Source: Calendula officinalis (lineage: Eukaryota; Streptophyta; Magnoliopsida; Asterales; Asteraceae). Taken from it: a stretch of 64,000 nucleotides of DNA. Location: positions 43,498,907-43,562,906 of the forward strand of contig OY970820.1 of assembly GCA_963853835.1 (NCBI GenBank), given 5' to 3'. Positions within the stretch are counted from its first letter, which is position 1. Each line of letters starts with the position of its first letter. A program made the position numbers and the translations under genes. Below, in pieces: positions 1-11,683 of this stretch. The notes below the pieces were generated by a model, which did no database searches, was not told where the DNA came from, and was given only the letters and a program-made list of their open reading frames with translations.

Positions 1-349
1 ATATCTCACCCAATTTCTGACTCAATTATAACGAGTAAGGTCAATATTATATTTTTTATTTGGACTAGTATTTTACATTTAGATAAATCATAAATCTATT
101 TAATTTAATCATGTATAATTTATTATATATTATATATTTTAATTAAAATATACCATTAACCGTCGGTTCCAGGTTATCCACAGGTTCCAGGATTCTTAAT
201 TTTGAAACCGGAACCAGAACCTCTTGGGGCGGTTCCATGACTTTAGGAACGAGAACCGGAACCTCCTAGCAGGTTCCTGATCCCGAACCTCCGGTTCCGA
301 GACATTTCCGGTTCCGATTCCGGGTATCTTTTCTTCTGCTCACCCCTAG
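1..349. mobile_element. hAT-like transposon end (partial)
   Basis: The stretch 155-349 is dense in GGTTCC and GGAACC words and ends with CACCCCTAG at 341-349. Read on the minus strand this is CTAGGGGTGAGC followed by GGAACC-rich subterminal sequence, the usual build of plant hAT ends. The other end lies outside the window, so length and target duplication cannot be checked. No transposase coding is seen. The assignment rests on the terminus pattern only. Confidence 0.5.
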
Positions 350-860
350 GCACGGGGCGGCTTATATCATATCCGCTGATAATAAATTGTTTTCTCAATA
401 TGAATGTTAAAGAAATGCTATGAATCCTAAAACTATTATCTTTTCTCCATGCTATTTAATAAGGTTTACTTAAAACTCAAATAAAGTGGCACTTTTTATC
501 GCGTCGCTATACATATTACATATGATACCGGTGCACCTTTTATCAGCCATCTATGTAGGTAAGATGCTTATACTAGTAGGTAGGTAATCAGTATGCCATT
601 ATTGGTATTTTGGTTTGTATAAACTTTCCCACTGGGCAGGCCACAAGATTGTTCACGAAATGCTCATGAATAGGACTGATCTTCTTATAATCTACCACCT
701 ATATATAGAGCTAAGACATGAACATCTTATAATAACATGTCCATTTCAAACTTTTGAATGGACGTATTTGATGATATGTAATGCTGAGCCAAATGACTTA
801 TTAATCATTTGGTTGAAATTTTAAAAAAACTCATTGGTCAAACGAATTAATTAGCTTTTT
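350..860. other. AT-rich non-coding flank
   Basis: No gene is supported. A 69-codon open frame at 615-824 has no recognisable motif, no homologous copy elsewhere in the window and AT-biased composition, so it is treated as chance. Confidence 0.6.
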
Positions 861-957
861 CCGAAAATTTGCTAAATTTTCGTTTTTAGAATTAATTTTC
901 TGCATTTATATCAAATTTGAAAAACATAATGACTAACAATATATTAGGAAATTTAGG
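861..957 (+). repeat. Diverged duplicate, copy 1
   Basis: About 95 bp starting CCGAAAATTTG and ending in ATATTAGGAAATTTAG is repeated at 1663-1757 with scattered mismatches. A shorter third match lies near 1010-1050. The copies flank the Helitron-like fragment at 1058-1480. The origin is unknown. Confidence 0.6.
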
Positions 958-1057
958 TTTTGGGCGAAATTTGAAATTTAAAATTTGTCAAACAAATTAA
1001 TTATATCATTCAGAAATTTGGTAGATTTTCAATTTTAAAATTAATTTTCTGCATTCA

Positions 1058-1480
1058 TCTTACTACTATATAAAGCATTTAGGCCTACCCCATTAGGGAA
1101 GTTTAAGGAGCTCCTTAAACTTGATTTTAAGGACCTTTCCACTTTTGTTAGTTAGTTCTCTACCTTAAAAAAAAATCGCGGCTAATAAGATTCGAACCCA
1201 AGACGTCTCTTAACTTATCACTATGTGTTAACCACTTGCTATACATTACACTTTGGTAACACCACCCACACTTAATAACAAAAGTCTGTTACTCGAAAAC
1301 CATTTTACCCAATAACATTAAATATACGACGCTGTAAATCATCAACTCTTACCAAAATCCACATTTCCGTTTAATTATTTATTTCTTGCAACAATTATTA
1401 CCGTGTAAACGAACAACACTTGCTCGCCACGAATATGGTTTCTGGGTACCTGCCGCCGCATTGCGCGAGTACCCTGCTAT
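1058..1480 (+). mobile_element. Helitron-like fragment
   Basis: The segment begins TCTTACTACTATATAAAG at 1058 directly after an A, resembling the plant Helitron head (TC plus CTACTATATA). It is very close to the head at 32420. Near the other end, GGGTAC (1444-1449) and GTACCC (1469-1474) can form a hairpin just before CTGCTAT, the place where Helitrons carry a hairpin and a CTRR end. The final CTAT is not a perfect CTRR. No Rep/helicase coding is present, so it would be non-autonomous. Confidence 0.42.
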
Positions 1481-1662
1481 ATCAATTTAAGCATTTATAT
1501 CAATTTAAGTATAAACATATAAGAGTTTTCCTAATATGTGCCTACAAGACACATATTAAGGTGCATTAATGAAGTTATTAAACAGTAATGAATTTCATAT
1601 ATTACATTTTAAAAAGATATATTAAATCAATTTGTGTCTAGGTGTAAATCAATTTGTTATTT

Positions 1663-1757
1663 CCGAAAATTTGGTAGATTTTTATTTTTAGAATTAATTT
1701 TGAAGGTGTAAATCAAATTTGAAAAACATAATGACCAACAATATATTAGGAAATTTT
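1663..1757 (+). repeat. Diverged duplicate, copy 2
   Basis: Second copy of the 861-957 segment. Both contain AAATTTGAAAAACATAATGA and ATATATTAGGAAATTT. It lies downstream of the Helitron-like fragment. Confidence 0.6.
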
Positions 1758-1805
1758 AGTTCATGCATTTTAATTTTGAACAATGTGTTATGACTATCAA
1801 TGAAA

Positions 1806-1949
1806 GATAAAGTCAGACGTTGTCGCAAGTTGGTTTATTTCATTAAAAATTAAGATTCTCACATGGTCAATCATGTATGTAGATGTCTCTAGAGTTAAGA
1901 GCAAGAAATGAGTGAAAGTTATTTGTTGCGACCAAATTGACAATTACAC
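1806..1949 (+). repeat. Host duplication, left copy
   Basis: This block contains GTCGCAAGTTGGTTTATTTCA, TTCTCACATGGTCAA and AATTACACTAA. It matches 2427-2572 in the same order with moderate divergence. The left copy ends at the MITE at 1950. It looks like an old non-coding tandem duplication. Confidence 0.6.
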
Positions 1950-2259
1950 TAAGGTGCTGTTTGATAGGAACAAAATGATTAAGTGCTGAATGATTCAACG
2001 GTCTGAATGATAAGAGGTTTTATATAAAACTTGTTTTGAATGTGAGATAATTAATTATAAGAATTCTGACTGCTTAATGATTCAGCATATGCTCTAAGGA
2101 AGAATGATTCAGCAGTTTTTTGATGTCCCATTCAGCATATACTTCATTCAGAGGCGCTAAACAAACACATTGAATGCTGAATGATTAAGCATTCAGCGCT
2201 GAATGATTAAGCATTCAGCGCTGAATGATTCCATTAAGTTGCAAACAAACACAACCTTA
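1950..2259. mobile_element. MITE with internal palindromic repeats
   Basis: The ends are inverted: TAAGGTGCTGTTTG on the left and CAAACAAACACAACCTTA on the right. Inside, 2165-2230 holds a repeated near-palindrome GCTGAATGATTAAGCATTCAGC. The size of about 310 bp and the absence of coding fit a non-autonomous DNA transposon. A clear target duplication was not found, so the superfamily is left open (hAT or PIF/Harbinger type). Confidence 0.6.
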
Positions 2260-2426
2260 CTCTACAACAAATGTCGTATACAAAGAAGTTTTATGTCGTC
2301 TTTAAATTGTGTGTACCATTTGTGATATGTATCAAAACACGTTTAATATCATTTCAATAACTAATTACTATATTTATTTATGTAGTTTTTTCTGGGTATT
2401 TTTCTTTTTATTTCTCGAAGCATGCC

Positions 2427-2572
2427 AAAGCCAACGTCAGATGTTGGCGCAAGTTGGTTTGTTTCATAAAAATCAATGTTCTCACATGGTCAACTGTATG
2501 TCATTGCCTTTAGAGTTCAGAGCAAATAATGATTAAAAGTTATTTATTACAACCAATATGAAAATTACACTA
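2427..2572 (+). repeat. Host duplication, right copy
   Basis: Right copy of the 1806-1949 block, with GGCGCAAGTTGGTTTGTTTCA, TTCTCACATGGTCAA and AAAATTACACTAA in the same order. Confidence 0.6.
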
Positions 2573-3365
2573 ACGCTACAATAGTGATCCATGTGGCGTG
2601 GAGAAGACGATTTCCATTGACACAAAGGTACTCTATTCTAAGGATTAAAAATAGTGGGGGCCCGAGTTGATCGATCTCTTTTGATTTTATTAAGTTAAAA
2701 CTTTCACGCCATCTTTTGAGCTATCTTTGTTGACGTTTTGTGATATATTCATTTGGTCAATTTGCTGTCCACCAAGGCCATTGACATATGTGGTGTGCCA
2801 AAAAAATTCACATTTCTTTTTTTATAAGTATTAGAAGATAGTGACAAGTTATTGATAACAATTTTGATTAAAATATAAGACTGGGTGAAAGGGAGGGGTC
2901 GCACCCCTCAGTCTCCATTTGATAGTGTACCAAAGACACGTCCCCCTTACAACAAGATTATGCAACGCGTCCTATGCTTGGTTTGGTCGTATGGACGACC
3001 GGACGAGGTCGTGAGTAACACATACTAGTTGCTTGTACTTTGTGCTTGACAAGTGGTACATATACTAATAAAATTAATTTTAAGGTCTGGTCACCTGCTA
3101 TATGAGTTTGGTCGGGGTTTGTCACGTGTTTGGTCGGTTGAAAAATAATGATGTGGCGCTGAGGTGACAAGGGTGCCAAACCGTCTAAGGTTAGTCTAGA
3201 GAGAGAAAAAAAATTGTTTTAGGAGATACGTAGTGGTGAGATCCTTGATAATATTATTATTTTATTAGTGAAATGTTCAAGGTAGTCCATTAATTTTATC
3301 TAGTCTCAAGGGACATTTATTATCCCTTGGATCAAGAAAAATTAACGGTCAAGATCAAAATTCAA
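2573..3365. other. Non-coding flank without recognised gene
   Basis: The stretch is AT-rich. The 73-codon minus-strand frame at 2958-3179 has no known motif. It could be upstream intron or promoter of the terpene synthase at 4488, but no first exon with the expected RR-W motif was found here. Confidence 0.5.
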
Positions 3366-3382
3366 AACCACCACCACCACTA

Positions 3383-3722
3383 CAAGCACATGTGCTTCTC
3401 CGGCGGCCGGAGACAGCGGCCGGCGGCGGCGGCCAGAGGTGGCCGCCGGGGGTGGTGACCGGTGGTGGTAGTCGTGACTGGAAGCACATGTGCTTCGTGA
3501 CTTGTTTTGATTTTTTTTTTCTGTGTAGTGAAGTACATGTGTTTCATAACGTCAAGCACATGTGCTTCGTGATTAAAACACAAATGACTTGTTTGTAAGT
3601 TACATGTTTTTAGGAACAAAAACACATGTTCTTAGCTTATGAAGCATTGGCTTTATGAAGCACATGTGCTTCATAATGATGTGTTCGTCACTTGTTTTGA
3701 TTTTTTTTCCGTGTAGTGAAGG
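3383..3722. repeat. Palindromic AAGCACATGTGCTT cluster
   Basis: The 14-base palindrome AAGCACATGTGCTT occurs four times, near 3385, 3482, 3554 and 3658, plus degenerate forms near 3532 and 3600. A second unit, CACTTGTTTTGATTTTTTTT followed by GTGTAGTGAAG, is duplicated around 3497-3533 and 3686-3722. A GC-rich block (GGCGGCCGG-like) lies at 3407-3470. It may be the interior of a foldback-type element. Open frames on both strands here are by-products of the symmetry. Confidence 0.6.
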
Positions 3723-3799
3723 AATATCAGTTCCATCCAAATGTTGATGGAATTGAATTTCAAGGTTGGATGGAACTTCTTTTACCTTTATTTTATTTA

Positions 3800-4180
3800 T
3801 ACTCACTACCACATCATCCATCACCACCACCACCACATCATCTATCACCACCAGCACCACCCACCGCTACCATCGCCGCCACCACCACCACCTACACAAC
3901 CTCCCACTGCCACCGTCACCACCCACCGGCGCCACCACCACCGGCACCACTAACCGCCACAACCGCCCACCGCCACCACCACCCCCACCGCTGCCACCAA
4001 CCGCCACAACCACCACCCACCACCGCCACCCATCTCCACCTCCCACCACAACCACCGCCACTCACCTCCACCATCGCCACCCCCACCCACCTCCACCTCC
4101 TACAACCGCTACCACCACCCACCACCACCTATGGCCACCACCACCACTATTACCACCTACCATCACCACCACCCAACTAA
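3800..4180 (+). repeat. CAC/CCA-rich low-complexity tract
   Basis: About 380 bp of interrupted CAC and CCG triplets on the + strand. It yields overlapping His/Pro/Thr-rich frames on + and Gly/Val/Trp-rich frames on -, all artefacts of triplet composition. It sits next to MITE-like sequence. Confidence 0.8.
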
Positions 4181-4189
4181 CCACTACCA

Positions 4190-4381
4190 GCAATAGGGTA
4201 AATTCGTCATTTTAGATAATTCCAGTTTTAATTCATATCAACCAAACAAAATATTGAATTGGATTTTAATTCTATTTTATGTCAACCAAACAGAGAATAA
4301 AATTGAATTTCAATTACCCTATGGATTCCAATTTATTATTTGATTTCAATTCCATCAGAATGTGAACCAACAGCACCTTAG
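4190..4381. mobile_element. MITE-like remnant
   Basis: Reading the minus strand from 4381 gives TAAGGTGCTGTTGGTTCAC followed by ATGGAATTGAAATC-type sequence, a pattern common at the ends of small plant DNA transposons. Two ATCAACCAAACA-type words lie inside. The opposite terminus was not identified. The CAC tract may be an expansion inside the same element. Confidence 0.35.
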
Positions 4382-4487
4382 TTTCTAAACCCGGACCTCA
4401 TTCACACACTAACACAATATCTCAATTAAGAAAGCTATTTTGGTATTGATTTGTGTAAGAGAAAACTATACATGTTTCCTTTTCTAG

Positions 4488-4746
4488 AAATTGGAAGCTT
4501 ATGCTAAAGCCATGGAGGAACCAAAAGAAGATCTAAGAAGATTGATAGTCAACCCATCAATGGATTCAAATGCAAAACTAAGATTGATTAATAGGGTGTA
4601 CCGTCTTGGTTTAAAGTATCTTTTTCTTGAGGAGATTGAGGGTCAACTCGACAAACTATTTAAGGATCTAGACGATGAAGGCGATCTTTACACAATTTCG
4701 ATCAACTTCCAAGTGTTTAGGCAACATGGTTATAATAGGTCTTGTG
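4488..4746 (+). CDS. Terpene synthase, N-terminal-domain exon
   Basis: This is one internal exon coding for 86 residues of the class I terpene synthase N-terminal alpha-helical domain. Recognisable family features are EDLRRLI near residues 14-20, LINRVYRLGLKYLF, EEIEGQLDKLF, then DLYTISINFQVFRQHGYNRSC at the end. The polypyrimidine tract and TTCTAG acceptor at 4482-4487 and the GTAAGC donor from 4747 are canonical. The exon ends in phase 1 after SC, the conserved plant terpene synthase intron position. The preceding exon (RR-x8-W region) is not visible upstream, and the DDxxD exon would lie beyond 64000. The following intron carries the 56-kb nested cluster and a further element, so this is either a gene with a giant intron or a broken fragment. 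The product would be a mono- or sesquiterpene synthase; the exon cannot tell which. Confidence 0.85.
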
Positions 4747-4887
4747 GTAAGCAACACATTGTTTATATAATCTCCAAACTTTTGTTTGTAATATAAAAAA
4801 ATTATCGGTCAGTCGGTTGGTGGCACATTGAAAAAGTGTCACTAAAATAGATAAGAGGGCAAAACAAAAATATTTGAATAAATGTGT

Positions 4888-5004
4888 AGTTGATAAAAAC
4901 CTATGTATGATTACAAAAAAAATGTAATTTCCTTCGTAAAACTAAAACTCAAGGCTTAAACAACCTATACTCTTTTGAAATGTCACAAAACTCAGTGTAG
5001 TGAC
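4888..5004 (+). repeat. Intron direct repeat, left copy
   Basis: AGTTGATAAAAACCTATG to TGTCACAAAACTCAG is repeated at 61385-61507 with few differences. The copies lie on either side of element O but outside its TSDs. Before O inserted they formed a tandem duplication with a period of about 170-180 bp. Confidence 0.75.
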
Positions 5005-5056
5005 TTTTTTTACTGTGCCACTAATAGCCATGCATGTCACTAAGGCTTGTGCCAAT

Positions 5057-5174
5057 TGTTGGGTTTCGTACAGATTTACCGTCACTATGTTTGTCGCGGA
5101 ATTACAAACAATTAATACGATAAACTACGAAGATTAGGATCGCTTAGATCTACGAATCTAGGGCAACTAGTAAT
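5057..5174 (-). repeat. O 3' LTR, part 1
   Basis: This is the terminal 118 bp of the 3' LTR of O, from TGTTGGGTTTCGTACAG to ACTAGTAAT. It is interrupted by N1 and resumes at 12343. It aligns with 19516-19633 of the other LTR, which is uninterrupted at this spot. Confidence 0.92.
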
Positions 5175-5814
5175 TATAGGTGATTTTCGGTTAAAACAAT
5201 TAACAAACGCATCGGAAATAATTAAATCACCATAAACGGATCTTAATATTAATCATACAATCAAACTATAATCAAAATCAAAGAGATTGGAGGAACATTT
5301 CATACCCTTGAAGCCTTTGATCTTAATGATTTGGATGGATGAAGATGGTGACCGAAACCAAGTATTTTAAAGGAGAATACCTCTAAAGATTGATCCACAC
5401 AACACTCTTCTTGAACACCAAAGGAGGATGCTAGTCCTTGTGCTTGCAAAGAAGAAAAAACAAAAACACCTTTTGTGTGTGTTTTTCTTGGACGGTCAAG
5501 GGAGGACAAAAGAGGGAGTTTATGGAGCCATTATGGTGCCATAATTCCCATTAATGATTTCCATAAACCATTGATTATTTGCACTCTAGTCCCTTGTCTT
5601 TGTTTCTTCTATTTGCTTACAATTAAGTTTCAATATTAACAATTAATATAAAACTCTAATATATACAAGCATGTAGCTTATATTAATATATAATGTAATT
5701 ACCCTAATTACACTATATATCTTATGGTGTTAAGTGTTTAAGTGTGTGACCCTTTAGGCTCACAAACTACTAGTCATATAACTATATGTTATACGCGTGA
5801 CGCATATTCCAACA
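5175..5814 (-). repeat. N1 3' LTR
   Basis: In window orientation it starts TATAGGTGATTTTCGG and ends TATTCCAACA, so on its own strand it begins TGTTGGAATA and ends CCTATA rather than the usual CA. The identical odd end in the other LTR shows this is a feature of the element. The 69-codon frame inside is chance. Confidence 0.9.
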
Positions 5815-6937
5815 GATCCACTTGCGCACGTGATAACATCAAGTAGTTATACAAGCAAAGGTTAGAGTCTAGCAACCCGCCAATGCCCCTAGAAGTACAT
5901 GAGGAGTTTCATAAAATCTTTGTTCAAAGTTTTTCGAGCAGTTATCCTTTTGTTACTGATACTATTTTGAATTTTAGACAAGGATTAATGTCAATCTAAA
6001 ATTTCAACGATTCTGTTTCTCGATCTATACATTGAAGTAGATTACCAAAACCAATCAAGATTCATCTTGATTACCTTTTGGGTGTGGCCACACATACATC
6101 TATTCAAATCATCGAGGGGCCCAGTAGTAACTAATCCACATGCGTGGAGGAACAAATTCTTTGTTGACTGCACGTGTCTGTCATATGCTTAATGACAAAC
6201 TCGATAATGGTTGTTATAGCAGCCTTATTCAGGTCAGCATTTAACCATATCAAAGTTTTCCCCTCTACATACACAAACCAACTTGCATCTCAAGTCAGAG
6301 GATAAGTGACAAAGCCTTTGTGAGATTCACTTGTGACATAAATCCAGGAAGTGATTTCTCATAGGTTGGGTCAGTCCAATTGTGCATCACAATGAACAAC
6401 ATGTGAGTTTGATTTCATTATCCTTGGTCGTACCAAGATAATGTCATCAATGCCCTCAGATTTGTCTTAATAATATTCCCATATTATTAATATGACAATG
6501 GATAATTTAGAATATTAAACACAGTAAATATTCAAGGATATAAACATGCAAATATAGAACACAGTAGATATACATATAAAAACGATCATATCAAATATAT
6601 CAATTTATTCCAATAAAAAATGCTCAATGTTCCATTATTCAAATACTAAAACAGATTTACATGAAACTAATAGCTTGTCGAAGTCCAATGTTCCATTCAT
6701 ATTCCATATGTTTGGTACAAGACATTGAGTTCGATAAAGTGTCAGCTAGTTAGTTATATGTTTGAACTTTAAGAGTACGAATTTCACATATCTCGATAAA
6801 TCATTCGAATGTAGTGAACCTTCGTAAATAGGATCTAGCGTCATCACGACCTATTTCAAAACTAGCATAAGTGTATCAAGTATACTTAGCTTCAGTTTGG
6901 TATCTCCACGATAACCAAGGAACATATATCCAGTATT
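5815..6937 (-). other. N1 polypurine tract, 3' region and RNase H remnant
   Basis: Next to the LTR, the minus strand reads GCGCAAGTGGATC, the eroded polypurine tract; N2 has AAGGGGGAGC at this place. The rest is non-coding 3' region. Upstream of 6937 the RNase H domain is barely recognisable and stop-ridden, so most of it is missing or eroded. The same state is seen in N2. Confidence 0.7.
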
Positions 6938-8133
6938 TCAAAAATACTTCAATGTGTTCTTAACAGCGATCCAGTGACTCTCTCGTGGATTCTGTTGGTA
7001 TTTTCTAGTAAGATCCCTTAAGGACATTACGTTTGGCCTAGTGCTCCTTACATCGTACATGATGAATGGAATAGCCGACTCATAGGGGATTACATTCATT
7101 CGCTTCACCACATCAGGTGTGGAAGGTCCTTGAGTCTCACTCAAGTTTACATTGAGTTGTATACGAGGACTTCCTCGTTTGGGAGCATTCATTCTAAACC
7201 GTTTTAGAATTTTGTCAATGTAAGCACTTTGACTTAACCGCTTTAATCTATCCCAATAGATTCTTAACTTCAAGTATGTGTGTCGTATTTCTACAATCCT
7301 TCATGTCAAAACATTTTCCAAGCCAGGATTTTCATCTTGTAGCCATGGCATATTGTTTCACATGAGTGAGATGTCATCAACATGTATGATTTGAGAAATG
7401 ACAATGCTCCCACTAGCTTTCATATATACACATGCTAAGTTTTGATTTTAGGTGAAACAAACGTTTTATTTCATCATTAACCAAATCTCATAGTCATAGT
7501 ACACTACTTTGGCTATAAGAATCCTAACGTCTTTAGTAACAAACGAGAAGGTTTCATCATTGTCAATCTCATAGAATTGAGTGTAACCTTTTGCTACTAC
7601 AAGAGCTTTATAGGTGTGTATATTTTCATCCATGTTAACAGTCTTACTGTTTTGAGAAAGACCAACTAAGTTCAAAACTTGATTGTCTCTTATGGATTTC
7701 ATTTTCGCATTCATAGCTTCAAGTCATTTTTCGAATTCAAAATTCGATAATGCAACTTTATAGTTAGGGGGTTCATTATGATCCTCGAAACTTTGCCCCT
7801 CAGTATTGACATAAATTTATATCGTTCAGGTGCACGAGGTGTCCTTGCGGACCTACGAATGGGAACAACATCATTCTGTGGTCCAACATCTATATGTCCA
7901 GCCTCATAATGATATTTGCTAGTGTTACCAGAAGGTTGTGCGTCTTCGCTTTGAATCTTGTCAAAGTCTATAGTGCCCCCACTTGCTTTGTGAATTGAGA
8001 CTTTTCTCAAGAAACTCAGCATACCGAGCAACAACAATTTGTTCTCAGGTGGGTAGTAAAATAGTAATGAAGATACAGTTGATAGATATGGGCTCAAGTT
8101 TGTTCGGCATGTCTCGTTCCACAAGATCCTCAC
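6938..8133 (-). pseudogene. N1 integrase C-terminus and reverse transcriptase remnant
   Basis: Frames at 8133-7711, 7714-7466 and 7273-6938 carry, in order, the integrase C-terminal/linker region (ENKLLLL, RRSARTPRAPERY), the RT start (TYKALVVAKGYTQ, VVYYDYEIWLMM) and the RT end (SAYIDKILKRFRMN, NPRESHWIAVKN). After YYDYEIW the sequence jumps almost at once to the KASGSIVISQIIHVDD block, so about 50-60 residues of the palm, including the first catalytic Asp (MDVKTAFLNG motif), are deleted. Stops and frameshifts lie between frames. No functional RT can be made. Confidence 0.85.
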
Positions 8134-8181
8134 AACCCCAGATCTTCAAGTAAGACAAATTAGGGACTTTCCAAAGCCATA

Positions 8182-8760
8182 TTACATATGGTGTCTTTTT
8201 AACCTCTTGGTTGGAACCATATTAAGTATTCGAGCAGCACACTTCAGTGCATGCCCCTTAAAAGATAGAGGAAGAGTAGTAGGACTCATCATAGATCGAA
8301 CCATGTCAAGCAGGGACCGATATCTCCTTTCAGACACACCATGATCTTGTGGAGTGTATGGAGGAGAGAATTGTGAGACAATCTCACGTTGGGTTGGATG
8401 ATCCTGAAACTCTTGGCTCATGTACTTTCCTCCTCGATTAGGACGGAAATCCATAGTTGTCTTGCCGAGTTGATTTTCTACATCACTTTAGAAAGCTTTG
8501 AACGTTTCAAAGATTTTATGTTTATGTTTAATCAAGTAAACATAACCATAACTACTGAAATCATCAGTGGAAGTGATAAAGTAGGTAACACCTTCCCTAG
8601 TCTTAGTTCTAAAAGGGCCACATACATCAGTATTTATGAGTCCAAGTAGATTTTTAGCTCTTTCGCCAACATGGGAGAAAAGCTTTCTTGTTATCTTTCC
8701 ATAATATACAAGAGAGGCATTTAAATGATTCATAATGATTTGTTAAGAAACCCTTCGTGT
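8182..8760 (-). pseudogene. N1 integrase remnant
   Basis: Two frames (8733-8488 and 8454-8182) cover the DDE integrase core: INTDVCGPF with the first Asp, TDDFSSYGYVYLIKHK, then FRPNRGGKYMSQEF, SPPYTPQDHGVSERRYRSLLDMVRSM and ILNMVPTK. In the second catalytic motif the usual SDRGGEY reads PNRGGKY, so the catalytic Asp is Asn. The two frames are separated by a stop. Confidence 0.85.
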
Positions 8761-9049
8761 GGTAGTCTCAACATGTGTTTCTTGTTTATGTGGAAAAGAT
8801 GACAATGCTCTAGGTAAATGGAATCCAAACCGTTTTGGATTCTTAAGTGCTACATTTCTATATAGAACTATCGTTTGAATCTGGATCATGCATAATAATT
8901 TGAATAAATCATTATTCAACAAACGATAAAGCTAAACAATGCATAATTGACAATTGTTCAAAACAATAATTAACGCATTAGGAAGGATTAGATCATAGCT
9001 TCCATTATTTTAGCTTTATATTTTACTTTTAATCTTGCACATTTGTGTA

Positions 9050-9790
9050 AATGTGAGTTCCACAACTAGTGTCATACACTCAAGATTTATTAGTAAAAGT
9101 ATAGAGTTCTATAATGAAGATACCTAATGTGCTAGCCAGAACACATTTTTCCTTCATCAACTCTGCCAAGTAGGCAGGACAGTTCCTCCTTCAATGGCCG
9201 GTTTCATCACAATGATGGCAAGAGATATCCTTTGTAGGGTGCTCCTGTTTTAGCATGTGGGGGAATCGTCAGTTTGGAAAAGTAAACTAGCTTACCCTTA
9301 CCTAGACTCTTGCCTTGTGCTTGCGGTTTACCTTCCTTGATTGCTAGAAAAGAATTGGGTAACCTTTGCTTAACCAGTTTTACCATAGCATGTAATATAC
9401 CAATTGTCTTCCCCATGCTAAGTATTTTTAAAACTCTTTTCAAACTGGTCATAGTCCTTGGATAGTGAGGTACGAATCAAGCTCATTCCAAGAACTTGTG
9501 GCAATGGGTAACCAAGACGTTCCATTTGATAAACATAGCATTTCATATTCAAGATATGAGTGCTATTTGATTGGCCTAGCCTGCTTGTAAGCGTGGAATG
9601 CTTTAACTGTTTTGAACAGTTCATGTTCTGCTTGTTGTTGAAATATCATTTTCAACTCGCTTATCGTGTCTTATGCTGTGAGTTTCTCGAAGTTCTTTCG
9701 GATATCGGGGTTCATGCTCACAAGTATAGGAGTAGCGACTTCTTGGTGTTCGTTAAAACGTTTCGATAAAGGCTTGACGAACAGCAACAG
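9050..9790 (-). pseudogene. N1 gag with zinc knuckle and protease remnant
   Basis: Minus-strand frames carry copia gag sequence (LGQSNSTHILNMKCYVYQMERLGYPLP; LIRTSLSKDYDQF). Near 9245-9195 a CCHC knuckle reads CHHCDETGH-stop-RRNC, with TGA where Trp normally stands. The protease site downstream reads VYDTSCGTHI, preceded by a second in-frame TGA. N2 has both stops at the same places. Confidence 0.82.
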
Positions 9791-11683
9791 AAGCATTTGC
9801 AGGAGGTGCCTCAGGTAAGGCCTCTTATAGGTGTATCAACTTGTTCTCATCTCTAAGGACAATTCTTAGTGTTCGATATCGGTCGATAAAGTTGATATTA
9901 GTCAGTTTTAGTTTTCAAGAACTGATTTTAGAGTGGAGATACTTAGGTTTTGATTTGTTGTTATCTGTATAACACACAAAGTTCAAAAAATAGTATTTTC
10001 AATAATAATTTCTTTTAATCAATTAACTACCCAATTAATTTTAATTAAAAGCTAAGATCCCATTGAGCTTCTATCACCGCATCAGTTGATCTGCTAGAGA
10101 TGATAGATCCAATAGGTAGGTGACGATCAACAATTGCATTACAAGTGCAACTCTTAGAGGTATGGGACTTCATGGCACCTAGTGAACAAGCATCTAGGGT
10201 CAAGTGGCATGTTTGTCGCATCTTCGCCTCGAGTCAAGGTCTCACCGTTAACTCGATTAAGTCATCCAATGTGAAATCATGTCAAAATAGATCTAGGTGT
10301 CACGCGTAGAGAATAATGACCTCGGATTTAAATTCAAACCACGTCTCATGTGAATTCAAAAATAAAAGCAAGTGATTATCAACCGATTGGACGGAGTGAC
10401 TTAAATTTTAGGTATGTTTAAATTTTAATTAATAACATTTTATTAAGATATGAAAGAATCATGTACTTCATTCATACCACTTCATAAGTCGTTTAATAAA
10501 CGGTAAAAACATTTAGCGATTATTAGGGGTGAAGTTTCAAATCGTATTTAAACTTAGTTTAATCTCAAAACAATTTTAGATTAAAGGTTAATCATTAATG
10601 ATCAACAGGTAATCATAGATGATAAAAGGTTTGGATGTTTTAATGTTTGTGTCTAAAATCATATTTTAATTGTTTTATTACTTGTATCTAAAAGAAAACA
10701 ACCACAAACATAAATAAAACATGCAACAAATTTTGTGCAAACCTCGACCGATGAAATCTTAGGTTCGGTCACGTGAGTCATCACGACGGACCGAAGGGTC
10801 AAACTAGGGGATGGGCCAACATGAACCCAAATGGGCCTACATAAACCCAATGGGCTCCCACTTGCCCTCATGACATTCATGGGCAAGTAGAAACCAACAT
10901 TTGTGGAAAAATACATTCTACCAGAAAATTCAAACTGACTTCAAGGCCCGAAAAGTCACTGAAGGAATCATCAGTGGTGTTCCCCGCCTTCTGTAAAGTT
11001 GTAGGCCTCTGAGTTGTGGAACTTTTGGCGGTGGTTTCAGGTCCAACGGAATAGCCAATCTCCGGGAAAGTCTGTTTTCGTGCAGCTGCATAGGAGGTGC
11101 CGAAAATTGTTGTTTTGTCCTCATTTTCTCTCCATCTTTGGCCAAACAAATTACAAAATACGAAGAAATAAAATACAGCTATTCTAATTACTTTTACAAT
11201 GAAATTTTCCCCAAAACATGGCACCAAAAATTAAAGAAAAAAATTAAACAAATTACAACAATTTAAGCCAAAAACACGGCTTTTCCCAAATCAACCAAAC
11301 ATCAAACACATTCATTCACAAACGGTCTAGGCTTTCATCGGTTTGCACAAACAAGCAACAATTGACAAGGCTTTGGCTTGGGATATGGCAAAAATACATG
11401 TTTTGCCATATCAAAAAACAAAATTAAACAAGTAATTCCAAGCCAAATAATCAAAAAATTCAATAAACTAGATTAATTTTTTGATGTGATTTTGTAATAA
11501 ATGGCAATTGGGTTCCAAAAATTCAAGTTTTAACCCACTTTTAATTAAAAAACCGAAATTTTAAATCAAAAACCCTACGTTTTTTTTTCTTTTTCTTGTC
11601 CGATCGGATGGTTTTTTACATAAAAAAAGGTTGATTTTTGCCACTTTTCACAAAATCTAGCTAATGATATGATTAATATAATG
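9791..11683 (-). other. N1 5' untranslated leader
   Basis: This is an AT-rich leader between PBS and gag, about 70-90% similar to 52300-54110 of N2. It holds a block of several hundred bp with no coding (10050-10900) and a short cluster of TAATCAT/ATGATTA words near 10590-10625. Minus-strand frames at 10659-11227 have no known motifs. Confidence 0.7.

Noticed and set aside
3600..4215. Long overlapping open frames on both strands (His/Pro/Thr-rich and Gly/Val/Trp-rich)
   Set aside because: They are produced by the CAC/CCA triplet tract; all frames look open because stops are rare in such composition, and no protein family features are seen.
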